A stretch of 5,088 bases of DNA from JAGLGH01 sp034723595 (GTDB lineage Archaea > Nanobdellota > Nanobdellia > Woesearchaeales > JAGLGH01). The position numbers and the translations under genes are program-made. The notes under the pieces are model-generated. The model did no database searches and had not been told where the DNA came from. It worked only from the letters and a program-made list of their open reading frames with translations. Positions within the stretch are counted from its first letter, which is position 1. Each line of letters begins with the position of its first letter. Where the stretch lies: positions 1 through 5,088 of the forward strand of contig JAYEPB010000028.1 of assembly GCA_034723595.1 (NCBI GenBank). Direction: 5' to 3'. Shown one piece after another: positions 1 to 5,076 of the stretch.

Positions 1-1762
1 GAGTTCCATCTGTTGAATTTATATATTCTGCTGTGAATTCAATTGAATCAAGAGGATAGAATATTCCTGCTTCTGCTTCTGTTGTAAGATTAGCATCTGC
101 ACCTGCTGCAAACCCAGTAAAGTGCTCAACATCAACTGTCAATGTGCTATCAGCGCATAGGATATTGGAGCATAATGACTCTGGGCAGCGTTGATTCTCG
201 CTAAGGATTACTGCAAATGTGCTTGCAGTCTCTGAATAGAACACATAAGGCTTATTGCAATCAACATTCTCAAATGTTAATGTTGCAGAACTATTGAAGC
301 TTGAATGCAAAGCAGAGGAATTTACAAAGATAACCTTATCTTCAATTACTATGTTTGTATCATAATCCTCATTCTCGGAATTAATACTATGTGTTACTGG
401 AAACTTAATTTTTCCTTTGTTTTCAATTGCTAAAGTTAAGCTTGTTACGCTTGATAGAGTAACATCTGAGAAGTTTGTTGATTCTGTAGATGTGAAGTTT
501 GTGTATGTTGGTAATGTTATCTCTTTTTTAAAGAAATAAGCTGCGCCTGCATTACTAGCTCCTGTATCTTCTCCATTCGCTCCAACTATTGCATAATTGC
601 CATCAGAAGAAATTGAAATAGAGCTCCCAAACCAATCACTGGCCTGATTATCACTTGCCTGAATCTTAGCCTGTTCAGTCCATGTTGTTCCATCAAATTC
701 AAAGATATAAGCTGCGCCAGCATAGCTTCCTCCTGTATCTTCTCCACTTGCTCCAACTATTGCAGTATTGCCATCAGAAGAAATTGAAACTGGCTGCCCA
801 AACTGATCACTTGCTTCTTTATCACTTGCTTGAATTTTAGCCTGCTCAGACCAGGCAGTACCATTCCATCTAAAGATATAAGCTGCGCCTGCCATACTAC
901 CCCCTGTATCTTCATAACGTGCCCCAACTATTGCACTATTACCATCTGAGGAAATTGAAACAGAATAACCAAAATGATCCTCTGATTCCTTATCACTTGC
1001 CTGAATCTTGCTCTGCTGAGTCCAGTTTGCGCCATCCCATCTAAAAATATAAACTGCGCCTGTATTAATTCCATCGGTATCTTTAGCATATGCTCCAACT
1101 ATTGTAGTATTACCATCAGATGAAATTGAAACAGAAATACCAAAATAATCATAGGCTTCCTTATCACTTGCTTGAATCTTGGTTTGCTGAGTCCAGTTTG
1201 TCCCAGTCCATCTAAAGATATATGCTGCGCCAGTATCAGTACCTCCTATATCTTCTCCACTTGCTCCAACTATTGCAGTATTGCCATCAGATGAAATTGA
1301 AATTGATTTCCCCAAAAAATCCATTGCTTCTGCATCACTTGCCTGAATCTTGGCCTGCTCAGTCCAGTTTGCTCCATTCCATCTGAATATATATGCTGCA
1401 CCTGCATAGCTACTTTCACCACTTGCTCCAACTATTGTAGTATTGCCATCAGAGGAAATTGAAACAGACTTCCCAAAAGAATCATCTGCTTCCTTATCAC
1501 TTGCTTGAATTTTAGCCTGCTCAGACCAGACAGTGCCAGTCCATCTAAATATATAGGCAGCTCCTCCTGTAGTTTCCTGATGTGCTCCAACTATTGCAGT
1601 ATTGCCATCAGAAGAAATTGAAACAGAATTACCAAACTGATCATTTGCTGCTTTATCACTTGCCTGAATCTTTGCTATCTCAGAGATATCAGCACTAACT
1701 AATGTTGAGAATAGAACCATAAACCCAATCCCAATTGCAAACATAAGTATTATCTTTTTCAT
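1..1762 (-). CDS. Secreted FG-GAP repeat (beta-propeller) surface protein, C-terminus off the left edge
   Basis: An open frame of 587 codons runs from an ATG at 1762 to the window edge with no stop, so the C-terminus is missing. Residues 1-24 are a signal peptide (MKK, hydrophobic core, then LVSA before Asp), so the protein is exported. Residues about 30-413 are seven copies of a 53-57-residue unit with the pattern AKIQASDxxAxDxFGxSVSISSDGNTAIVG, then GEDTGG, then AGAAYIFRW. This is the FG-GAP family, related to integrin-alpha blades, and seven copies fit one closed propeller. Residues about 414-587 form a beta-rich domain with several cysteines and many N-x-S/T sequons, containing the motif VEHFTGF near residue 546. 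I remember similar domains in DPANN surface proteins. The role is probably adhesion or envelope structure; no catalytic motif is seen. An ATG nine codons upstream is in frame, but GGGTGAT sits 6 nt before the chosen ATG and decides the start. Confidence 0.88.
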   Translation of the reverse strand, partial: MKKIILMFAIGIGFMVLFSTLVSADISEIAKIQASDKAANDQFGNSVSISSDGNTAIVGAHQETTGGAAYIFRWTGTVWSEQAKIQASDKEADDSFGKSVSISSDGNTTIVGASGESSYAGAAYIFRWNGANWTEQAKIQASDAEAMDFLGKSISISSDGNTAIVGASGEDIGGTDTGAAYIFRWTGTNWTQQTKIQASDKEAYDYFGISVSISSDGNTTIVGAYAKDTDGINTGAVYIFRWDGANWTQQSKIQASDKESEDHFGYSVSISSDGNSAIVGARYEDTGGSMAGAAYIFRWNGTAWSEQAKIQASDKEASDQFGQPVSISSDGNTAIVGASGEDTGGSYAGAAYIFEFDGTTWTEQAKIQASDNQASDWFGSSISISSDGNYAIVGANGEDTGASNAGAAYFFKKEITLPTYTNFTSTESTNFSDVTLSSVTSLTLAIENKGKIKFPVTHSINSENEDYDTNIVIEDKVIFVNSSALHSSFNSSATLTFENVDCNKPYVFYSETASTFAVILSENQRCPESLCSNILCADSTLTVDVEHFTGFAAGADANLTTEAEAGIFYPLDSIEFTAEYINSTDGT

Positions 1763-1768
1763 ATCAAT

Positions 1769-1775
1769 ATCACCC
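1769..1775 (-). promoter_or_regulatory. Shine-Dalgarno of the FG-GAP gene
   Basis: On the minus strand GGGTGAT lies 6 nt before the ATG at 1762. It contains GGTGAT, complementary to the usual archaeal 16S rRNA 3' end (AUCACCUCC). It favours this ATG over the in-frame ATG at 1789. Confidence 0.6.
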
Positions 1776-1818
1776 TTATCAATTCCCATTTTTTCTTTCT
1801 TCTTTATATTATAATTGA

Positions 1819-1826
1819 TTTTATAA
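1819..1826 (-). promoter_or_regulatory. Probable TATA box of the FG-GAP gene
   Basis: TTTATAAA, itself palindromic, lies in an A+T-rich stretch about 60 bp before the start codon. Transcription beginning about 25 bp downstream would leave a leader of roughly 35 nt that includes the Shine-Dalgarno. A second A+T-rich candidate (TATAATATAAAG, 1812-1801) lies closer and cannot be excluded. Confidence 0.4.
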
Positions 1827-1859
1827 ATTATCCTAATATTAATATCCTAAGTCATGCCC

Positions 1860-1867
1860 TATATAAA
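1860..1867 (+). promoter_or_regulatory. Possible TATA box for the small ORF and YkgJ-type gene
   Basis: TATATAAA is centred about 37 bp before the ATG at 1900, which predicts a transcript start near 1888. It is divergent from the FG-GAP promoter about 40 bp away. It could drive the 40-codon ORF and the overlapping YkgJ-type gene as one unit. Confidence 0.4.
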
Positions 1868-1899
1868 GTTTTCTTTTTCAGTTTTATTTTGTTTACTAA

Positions 1900-2022
1900 A
1901 TGAAACAAAAACCCCATTGTACTTCTGTAAAGGCTGCGAACATGGCAAGGACACATAGACATACTCCAAGTAAAAAATCAAACCATTTTATACGCAATCT
2001 TTATATTAACCAATCAAAATGA
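1900..2022 (+). CDS. Possible small basic protein, 40 aa, overlapping the next gene
   Basis: This short frame starts with ATG at 1900 and ends at TGA 2020-2022. It encodes 40 residues beginning MKQKPHCTSVKAAN and continuing MARTHRHTPSKK, rich in Lys, Arg, His, Ser and Thr. I do not recognise it. A TATATAAA box lies at a suitable distance upstream. Its stop shares four bases (ATGA) with the start of the YkgJ-type gene, an arrangement typical of translational coupling. An internal ATG at 1942 would give a 26-residue version. Against it: there is no clear Shine-Dalgarno, no recognised domain, and the likely promoter elements of the next gene lie inside it. It may be a chance open frame in an intergenic region. 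Confidence 0.33.
   Translation: MKQKPHCTSVKAANMARTHRHTPSKKSNHFIRNLYINQSK
1986..2007 (+). promoter_or_regulatory. Two TATA-like elements before the YkgJ-type gene
   Basis: TTTTATAC (1986-1993) is centred about 30 bp before the ATG at 2019. TTTATATT (2000-2007) is centred about 28 bp before the second in-frame ATG at 2031. Each could produce a leaderless or nearly leaderless mRNA for one of the two starts. No Shine-Dalgarno precedes either ATG. Confidence 0.35.
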
Positions 2023-2333
2023 ACATAGATATGAAATGCTCTCAATGCGGAGTCTGCTGCCGGCTATTCCTGATTAACCTTACAGAAGAAGAATACAGGT
2101 CAGGCAAGTACAAGACAATGTTTGATGAATTTGTGGATGACTTTGAAGAGGCTGAACTTGTCGGAGCAAACGTCCTTGAGCAAAAAGAAGACGGAAGCTG
2201 CATCTATCTTAAAGATAACAAATGCTCAATACACTCTAATCGACCGCAGTCCTGCAGACCTTTTTTCTGCAGCTCACAAGAAGAAAAATTCAAGACAATG
2301 ATAGAGAAGATAATGTTATATAAAGAAAAATAG
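2019..2333 (+). CDS. YkgJ-type CxxCxxCC zinc/iron-chelate cluster protein
   Basis: This 104-residue cytoplasmic protein has the signature of the YkgJ/CxxCxxCC family, annotated as putative zinc- or iron-chelate-binding. The N-terminal motif is C7-S-Q-C10-G-V-C13-C14-R. The C-terminal half has C61-IYL, C69-SIH, then RPQSC79-R and FFC84. All eight cysteines and the IHxxRPxxCR stretch expected of the family are present, so it looks intact. The length is short but normal for minimal members. The biochemical role of the family is not firmly established; metal binding or a maturation role is inferred. The start is uncertain: ATG 2019 overlaps the stop of the small upstream ORF, and ATG 2031 (Met5) would still keep every cysteine. 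There is no signal peptide or membrane segment. Confidence 0.9.
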   Translation: MNIDMKCSQCGVCCRLFLINLTEEEYRSGKYKTMFDEFVDDFEEAELVGANVLEQKEDGSCIYLKDNKCSIHSNRPQSCRPFFCSSQEEKFKTMIEKIMLYKEK

Positions 2334-2338
2334 GATAA

Positions 2339-2346
2339 TTTAAATA
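2339..2346 (+). promoter_or_regulatory. TATA box of the lipoprotein gene
   Basis: TTTAAATA is a canonical archaeal TATA box, located just after the stop of the YkgJ-type gene. It predicts a transcript start near 2368 and a leader of about 40 nt holding the G-rich ribosome binding site. The lipoprotein gene therefore probably has its own promoter. Confidence 0.55.
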
Positions 2347-2392
2347 CTATTTCAGTTATATCTTTGATTATTGTATCTAATAATCTAAAAAT

Positions 2393-2398
2393 GGGGGG
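2393..2398 (+). promoter_or_regulatory. G-rich Shine-Dalgarno of the lipoprotein gene
   Basis: A run of six G ends 8 nt before the ATG at 2407. Five G can pair with CCUCC of the 16S rRNA 3' end using one G-U wobble. The ATG at 2391, just before the run, is out of frame with the gene. Confidence 0.5.
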
Positions 2399-2406
2399 AT
2401 TAAAAG

Positions 2407-2940
2407 ATGAAAAGAATAATCATTGCTATATCTATTATTCTGGTTTTGGTTTTAACAGGGTGCACAACTGAAAAGCCTATCGGCGGTGAGAAAGATGAGC
2501 ATGGATGCCTATTGGCTGCAGGTTATACCTGGTGCGAATCAAAAGAAAAATGCCTGAGGACATGGGAAGAGGCGTGTCCTGGGATGGTTACCAGCTTCAA
2601 AGAATGCGCAGAACTTGGCTATCCTATCATGGAATCTTACCCAAGACAGTGCAGAACCCCTGAAGGAGACTCGTTTTTCGAGGAGATTGAAGTACCAGAT
2701 TCAGAATCAAAAATGACTATTAAAGAAGCCATAACAATTGCAGAAGACAGCGAATGCGTAGAAAAAGGCTATCTCACCGATATTTACTTTTACAATGAAA
2801 ATTCTCATACCTGGTGGGTTGATCTAAAGATGAAACCAGAGTTTGAACAAGAAATCTGCAATCCAGCCTGCGTTGTGAATGAAGATGATAAAACCGCAGA
2901 AATAAACTGGAGGTGCACTGGCGCATTGCCTCCAGAATAA
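2407..2940 (+). CDS. Cys-rich lipoprotein with three small extracytoplasmic modules
   Basis: This 177-residue protein has a lipoprotein-type signal: MKR, a hydrophobic stretch, then the lipobox LTGC with Cys19 as the likely lipidation site, so it should be anchored outside the membrane. Three Cys-paired modules follow. Residues 31-57 have HGC34, GYTWC43, KC49 and WEEAC57. Residues 61-94 have FKEC67 then ESYPRQC82-RTPEG, a short motif I recall from many bacterial and archaeal secreted proteins. Residues 103-173 have the pattern EAIxIAxxSxC117, HTWWVDL, CNPAC (151-155), and INWRC170-TG, also recalled from uncharacterised secreted proteins. Beyond Cys19 the modules hold 4, 2 and 4 cysteines, consistent with internal disulfides. 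The function is unknown. The start is fixed by the signal peptide and the G-rich Shine-Dalgarno. It faces the Fic gene tail to tail with 42 bp between stops and no obvious terminator. Confidence 0.87.
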   Translation: MKRIIIAISIILVLVLTGCTTEKPIGGEKDEHGCLLAAGYTWCESKEKCLRTWEEACPGMVTSFKECAELGYPIMESYPRQCRTPEGDSFFEEIEVPDSESKMTIKEAITIAEDSECVEKGYLTDIYFYNENSHTWWVDLKMKPEFEQEICNPACVVNEDDKTAEINWRCTGALPPE

Positions 2941-2982
2941 CAGAATATGGTGCAATAGCAGAATGTTTGCCGCAAGCCAAAA

Positions 2983-3951
2983 TCAAACATACTTATGATA
3001 AACAGCAAAGAATTTAGAATATGTTTCTTTTGTCTTTGCCAGAGCAAATCTCATTAAAGGAATAAACTGATTATGGTCTGCTGCCTGCAATGCCTTAAGA
3101 TATTTTGCCCTCTGCATCTTTCTTAGAATAATCGGGAAATAGCCCTGTTTTATGAGTATATAATTAAGCAGCATCCTCCCCACCCTGCCATTACCATCGC
3201 TAAATGGATGAATGCGCTCAAAACGATGATGGAACTTGAAAGCCAAATCTATAGGATATATTTTTTCCTGATTTTCATTATACCATCTCAGCAGCTTTTT
3301 CATCTCCTGCGCAACATTTTCAGGAGCAGTAAGTTTAACATTGATTCCAAGCAGGAAATTAGGAATTTTTTTGTATCCTATGCGAGCATCAATGTTTTTC
3401 ACAATCTTTTTATGCAAATCAATAATAAAGGATTCTGTTATCTCTCTCCTTGAAGTAAGGAGATGCGAAAAGACAGAATAAGAATTTCTGGCATCATAGA
3501 CTTCTCTCAAATCCGCTGAATTGCTCACTCTATTTTCAAAAACAATATCTGAAAAATTCTTCAATGTCAATGAATTGCCCTCTAAAGCATTAGATTCAAA
3601 TACAAAATTTGCTACAAACCTCAACTTTACATCTTCCCAGTCTTTTTTGCTTAAAGATCTCCTGATCTCCCTATACTTTAGATTCATCTCCTCAATTTTC
3701 CTAATCTCTTCAAGAGAGATTGGATACGCAAGATTATATAGTTTCTGAGCTTTTTTAACAACAAGAGAAAGTATCTTTTTATCTGCTTCAATCTCAAATT
3801 TTTTCATTTCTTCCTTTATTCTTGCTTTTGTAAAATCATCTTTTTTCCCAAGATACTTAGAAGCCTTGAATACCTTATCCCTTATCCTCATTGATTTATC
3901 TAAGTAAAGATAATTATTTCCTTTTGATTCTCTCTCCTGGACAAAGACCAT
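2983..3951 (-). CDS. Fic-domain protein (probable AMP-transferase) with N-terminal inhibitory motif
   Basis: This is a 322-residue Fic protein. The catalytic motif is complete at residues 248-259: HPFSDGNGRVGR, with the catalytic His248, acidic Asp252, Asn254 and Arg256/Arg259. Fic enzymes with this motif usually transfer AMP from ATP to hydroxyl groups of target proteins. Residues 120-125 read SNALEG and fit the inhibitory helix motif (S/T)xxxE(G/N), with Glu124 as the blocking residue. Its place ahead of the Fic core makes this a class II (self-inhibited) enzyme. A substrate flap fits residues about 196-209. Residues 1-40 (VFVQERE, NYLYLDKS, then KYLG) resemble the N-terminal extension of other archaeal Fic proteins; residues 41-100 are helical and charged and may be coiled coil. 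The frame could begin at TTG 3957, but ATG 3951 lies about 25 bp from a TATA box, so a leaderless start at 3951 is preferred. The target is unknown. Confidence 0.92.
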   Translation of the reverse strand: MVFVQERESKGNNYLYLDKSMRIRDKVFKASKYLGKKDDFTKARIKEEMKKFEIEADKKILSLVVKKAQKLYNLAYPISLEEIRKIEEMNLKYREIRRSLSKKDWEDVKLRFVANFVFESNALEGNSLTLKNFSDIVFENRVSNSADLREVYDARNSYSVFSHLLTSRREITESFIIDLHKKIVKNIDARIGYKKIPNFLLGINVKLTAPENVAQEMKKLLRWYNENQEKIYPIDLAFKFHHRFERIHPFSDGNGRVGRMLLNYILIKQGYFPIILRKMQRAKYLKALQAADHNQFIPLMRFALAKTKETYSKFFAVYHKYV

Positions 3952-3959
3952 ATTCAAGG

Positions 3960-4005
3960 GTTATACCTACAGTTATTTAAATCTTTCCATTTATGTAGGT
4001 ATAAC
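3960..4005. promoter_or_regulatory. Perfect 12-bp inverted repeat around the Fic promoter, probable operator
   Basis: GTTATACCTACA (3960-3971) and TGTAGGTATAAC (3994-4005) are exact reverse complements separated by 22 bp. The spacer contains the Fic TATA box and presumed BRE. One half-site lies between the TATA box and the predicted transcript start, the other just upstream of the BRE. The half-site centres are 34 bp apart, about three helical turns. Because the predicted transcript starts at 3951, the repeat lies outside the RNA, which argues for DNA binding by a dimeric or tetrameric regulator, probably a repressor. No regulator gene is visible in the window. Confidence 0.6.
3974..3981 (-). 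promoter_or_regulatory. TATA box of the Fic gene
   Basis: TTTAAATA on the minus strand is preceded by the purine-rich GGAAAGA, which could serve as a BRE. Its centre is about 26 bp from the ATG at 3951, so transcription should start at or next to the first base of the start codon and give a leaderless mRNA. Confidence 0.65.
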
Positions 4006-4023
4006 TTTATTTTTATTATCTCT

Positions 4024-4149
4024 TTACAAATCTTCACGCTCACCTTCAGTGCTAACAACAATTATACTACATTCCATAATTTTATAACTTAAATCATAGC
4101 TCTCTGAGGAAACATTCCCGCAACAATCACTATGCCTTCCCACAAGACC
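4024..4149 (-). other. In-frame continuation beyond the TGA stop of the 4150-4926 gene
   Basis: After the TGA at 4150-4152 the same minus-strand frame stays open for 41 codons to a TAA at 4024-4026. It begins GLVGRHSDCCGN and later reads YKIMECSIIVVSTEGERED. The codons look protein-like, and I recall relatives of this gene family continuing past this point with a VVVV-type strand. The simplest reading is a nonsense mutation in a decaying gene; readthrough or chance are alternatives. Another frame over the same stretch, ending GIVIVAGMFPQRAMI, is also open, which weakens the inference. Confidence 0.4.
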
Positions 4150-4926
4150 TCATTCTTTTGTAAGTAAATACCTATTTCCGTCTTCAATTCTTACAATTGG
4201 GACTCCTTTGTTATCACATCTGCTGAAAGTTAGTTCATTATTTCTACCCACTAATTGTGGAGCATGAATTACTTCAGCATCTTCTCTTAATTTAAATGCT
4301 AAGCCATAACCTGAATCAAAACTTAAATCAGAATTAGGATCATCCAACTCAAGATCAGCCAGAGGAATCACAGCAGGATATTTTATCCTGCCATCTCTTA
4401 TCCTTACTTGTTCAACTAAGTTCTGATTTAATATGGAATTATATTTGCATTGAGCTCTTAAGACTAGTGCTGTATTGTGATAAGAGCCTAAGCAACTTGG
4501 TTCTTGCTGGAACACCATTTCTAAATCTGCAGGTGTTGCTATTCTCATTATTCCCTTATTTCGTAATATTTGATTTATTAAAACTGCTGAAAAAGGATTT
4601 GAACCTCTGACTTTCCCTTCGTACATTGAAAGGATTCCAAGACTATTATGAAGTCCATTATATTCCGCTTTTGCTATCTTATGATATTCCTCTAAGACTT
4701 TCTCGCCAAATTCTCCTCCTAAACAATTAACTATATGTCTTTTTCTGTCAATATATACTTCTTTTCCCTTTAATGTAGGGGGGATAAATTCTGGTTTGAA
4801 AATCCTTAATCCAGTGATTTTGTATAGCTTTTCTTTTTGATTTCTTGGAACTGCGTATATATCAGTATTTGTCCCAGCTATATAAGATTTAAGATCTAAT
4901 ACTGGGATGCCCATCATTTTTGCCAT
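4150..4926 (-). CDS. Uncharacterised archaeal protein, probably damaged at both ends
   Basis: The protein is 258 residues from ATG 4926 to TGA 4150, with no signal peptide, membrane helix or catalytic motif that I can name. Conserved-looking stretches are LHNSLGILSMYEGKVRGSNP (92-111), ATPADLE (130-136), SYHNTALVLR (148-157), YPAVIPLADLEL (183-194) and YGLAFKLREDAEVIHAPQLV (207-226). From memory these resemble a multi-copy hypothetical family in DPANN archaea; no function is known to me. The start is suspect. There is no Shine-Dalgarno and no TATA box about 25-30 bp upstream, and the frame continues 5' for 18 codons of protein-like sequence. The frame also continues beyond the TGA for 41 codons. 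I therefore think this is a 5'-truncated gene with an internal stop, most likely a pseudogene, although the central 258 codons are intact. It is transcribed toward the Fic gene in the same orientation. Confidence 0.65.
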   Translation of the reverse strand: MAKMMGIPVLDLKSYIAGTNTDIYAVPRNQKEKLYKITGLRIFKPEFIPPTLKGKEVYIDRKRHIVNCLGGEFGEKVLEEYHKIAKAEYNGLHNSLGILSMYEGKVRGSNPFSAVLINQILRNKGIMRIATPADLEMVFQQEPSCLGSYHNTALVLRAQCKYNSILNQNLVEQVRIRDGRIKYPAVIPLADLELDDPNSDLSFDSGYGLAFKLREDAEVIHAPQLVGRNNELTFSRCDNKGVPIVRIEDGNRYLLTKE

Positions 4927-4980
4927 AGTAGAACTGTATTTGTCATCTAATTTCCCTGATCTTAATGTGAGCGCAGTGAA
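4927..4980 (-). pseudogene. Open 5' extension of the 4150-4926 gene, lacking a start codon
   Basis: Upstream of ATG 4926 the frame remains open for 18 codons to a TAG at 4981-4983, and no ATG, GTG or TTG occurs in it. The encoded residues include RSGKLDDKYSST directly before MAKMMG, which reads like the natural N-terminal part of the protein. The coding character is lost around 4966-4975, where the hairpin block begins, so the original start was probably removed by an insertion or rearrangement there. Confidence 0.4.
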
Positions 4981-4983
4981 CTA

Positions 4984-5011
4984 GGGGTTTAATTCCCCGA
5001 CCTTTAGGTCG
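4984..5011. repeat. Two tandem hairpins, possible IS200/IS605-type element end
   Basis: GGGG-TTTAATT-CCCC (4984-4998) is followed at once by the perfect palindrome CGACCT-TT-AGGTCG (4998-5011, 6-bp stem, TT loop), sharing one base. Such adjacent small subterminal hairpins, after sequence like GAGCGCAGTGAAC (4969-4981), recall the right ends and omega-RNA regions of tnpB-carrying IS200/IS605 elements. No tnpA or tnpB coding sequence is visible, so if mobile in origin this is a remnant or a short non-autonomous end. It could instead be the structured leader of a minus-strand transcript. Confidence 0.4.
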
Positions 5012-5031
5012 TTTATTCTAGAAAAAAATTT

Positions 5032-5076
5032 ATAGCGGCTTCGCCGCAGTATATACTGCGGACGAAACTGCGCTAT
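5032..5076. repeat. Nested palindrome with alternative hairpins
   Basis: The core CCGCAGTATATACTGCGG (5044-5061) is a perfect 18-bp palindrome. It extends outward with TTCG/CGAA (5040-5043 and 5063-5066, one bulged A) and ATAGCG/CGCTAT (5032-5037 and 5071-5076), giving 19 paired bases in all. A competing hairpin, GCGGC-TTC-GCCGC (5035-5047), uses the same GCCGC, so the two folds exclude each other. No gene can be assigned to this stretch; it is G+C-rich within an A+T-rich window. Confidence 0.6.

Noticed and set aside
542..1720. CRISPR-like array, because of regular repeats
   Set aside because: The period is 159-171 bp, it is in frame, and it encodes FG-GAP blades, so the repetition is at the protein level.
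1861..2000. A tRNA or C/D box RNA in the divergent intergenic region
   Set aside because: No cloverleaf, T-arm motif or paired C and D boxes could be found.
2521..2530. GGTTATACCT inside the lipoprotein gene, resembling the Fic operator half-site
   Set aside because: It is a partial match inside a coding region with no partner half-site; chance is sufficient.
2774..3047. Two minus-strand open frames (70 and 80 codons) over the lipoprotein gene and the end of the Fic gene
   Set aside because: They lie antisense to or out of frame with strongly supported genes and have no recognisable domain or start signal.
3208..3748. Plus-strand open frames of 81 and 75 codons inside the Fic gene
   Set aside because: They are antisense to a Fic protein with complete catalytic motifs, and their translations look like reverse-complement shadows.
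4889..4984. Plus-strand frame ending VELYLSSNFPDLNVSAVN before TAG 4982-4984, considered as a tnpB C-terminal tail
   Set aside because: It is antisense to the 4150-4926 gene and shows none of the TnpB zinc-ribbon or catalytic motifs. Only the short sequence after about 4966 resembles an element end.
4970..5074. MITE bounded by the 8-bp inverted repeat AGCGCAGT/ACTGCGCT
   Set aside because: There is no convincing target-site duplication, and the right copy also takes part in a local palindrome, so the 8-bp pairing alone does not define an element.
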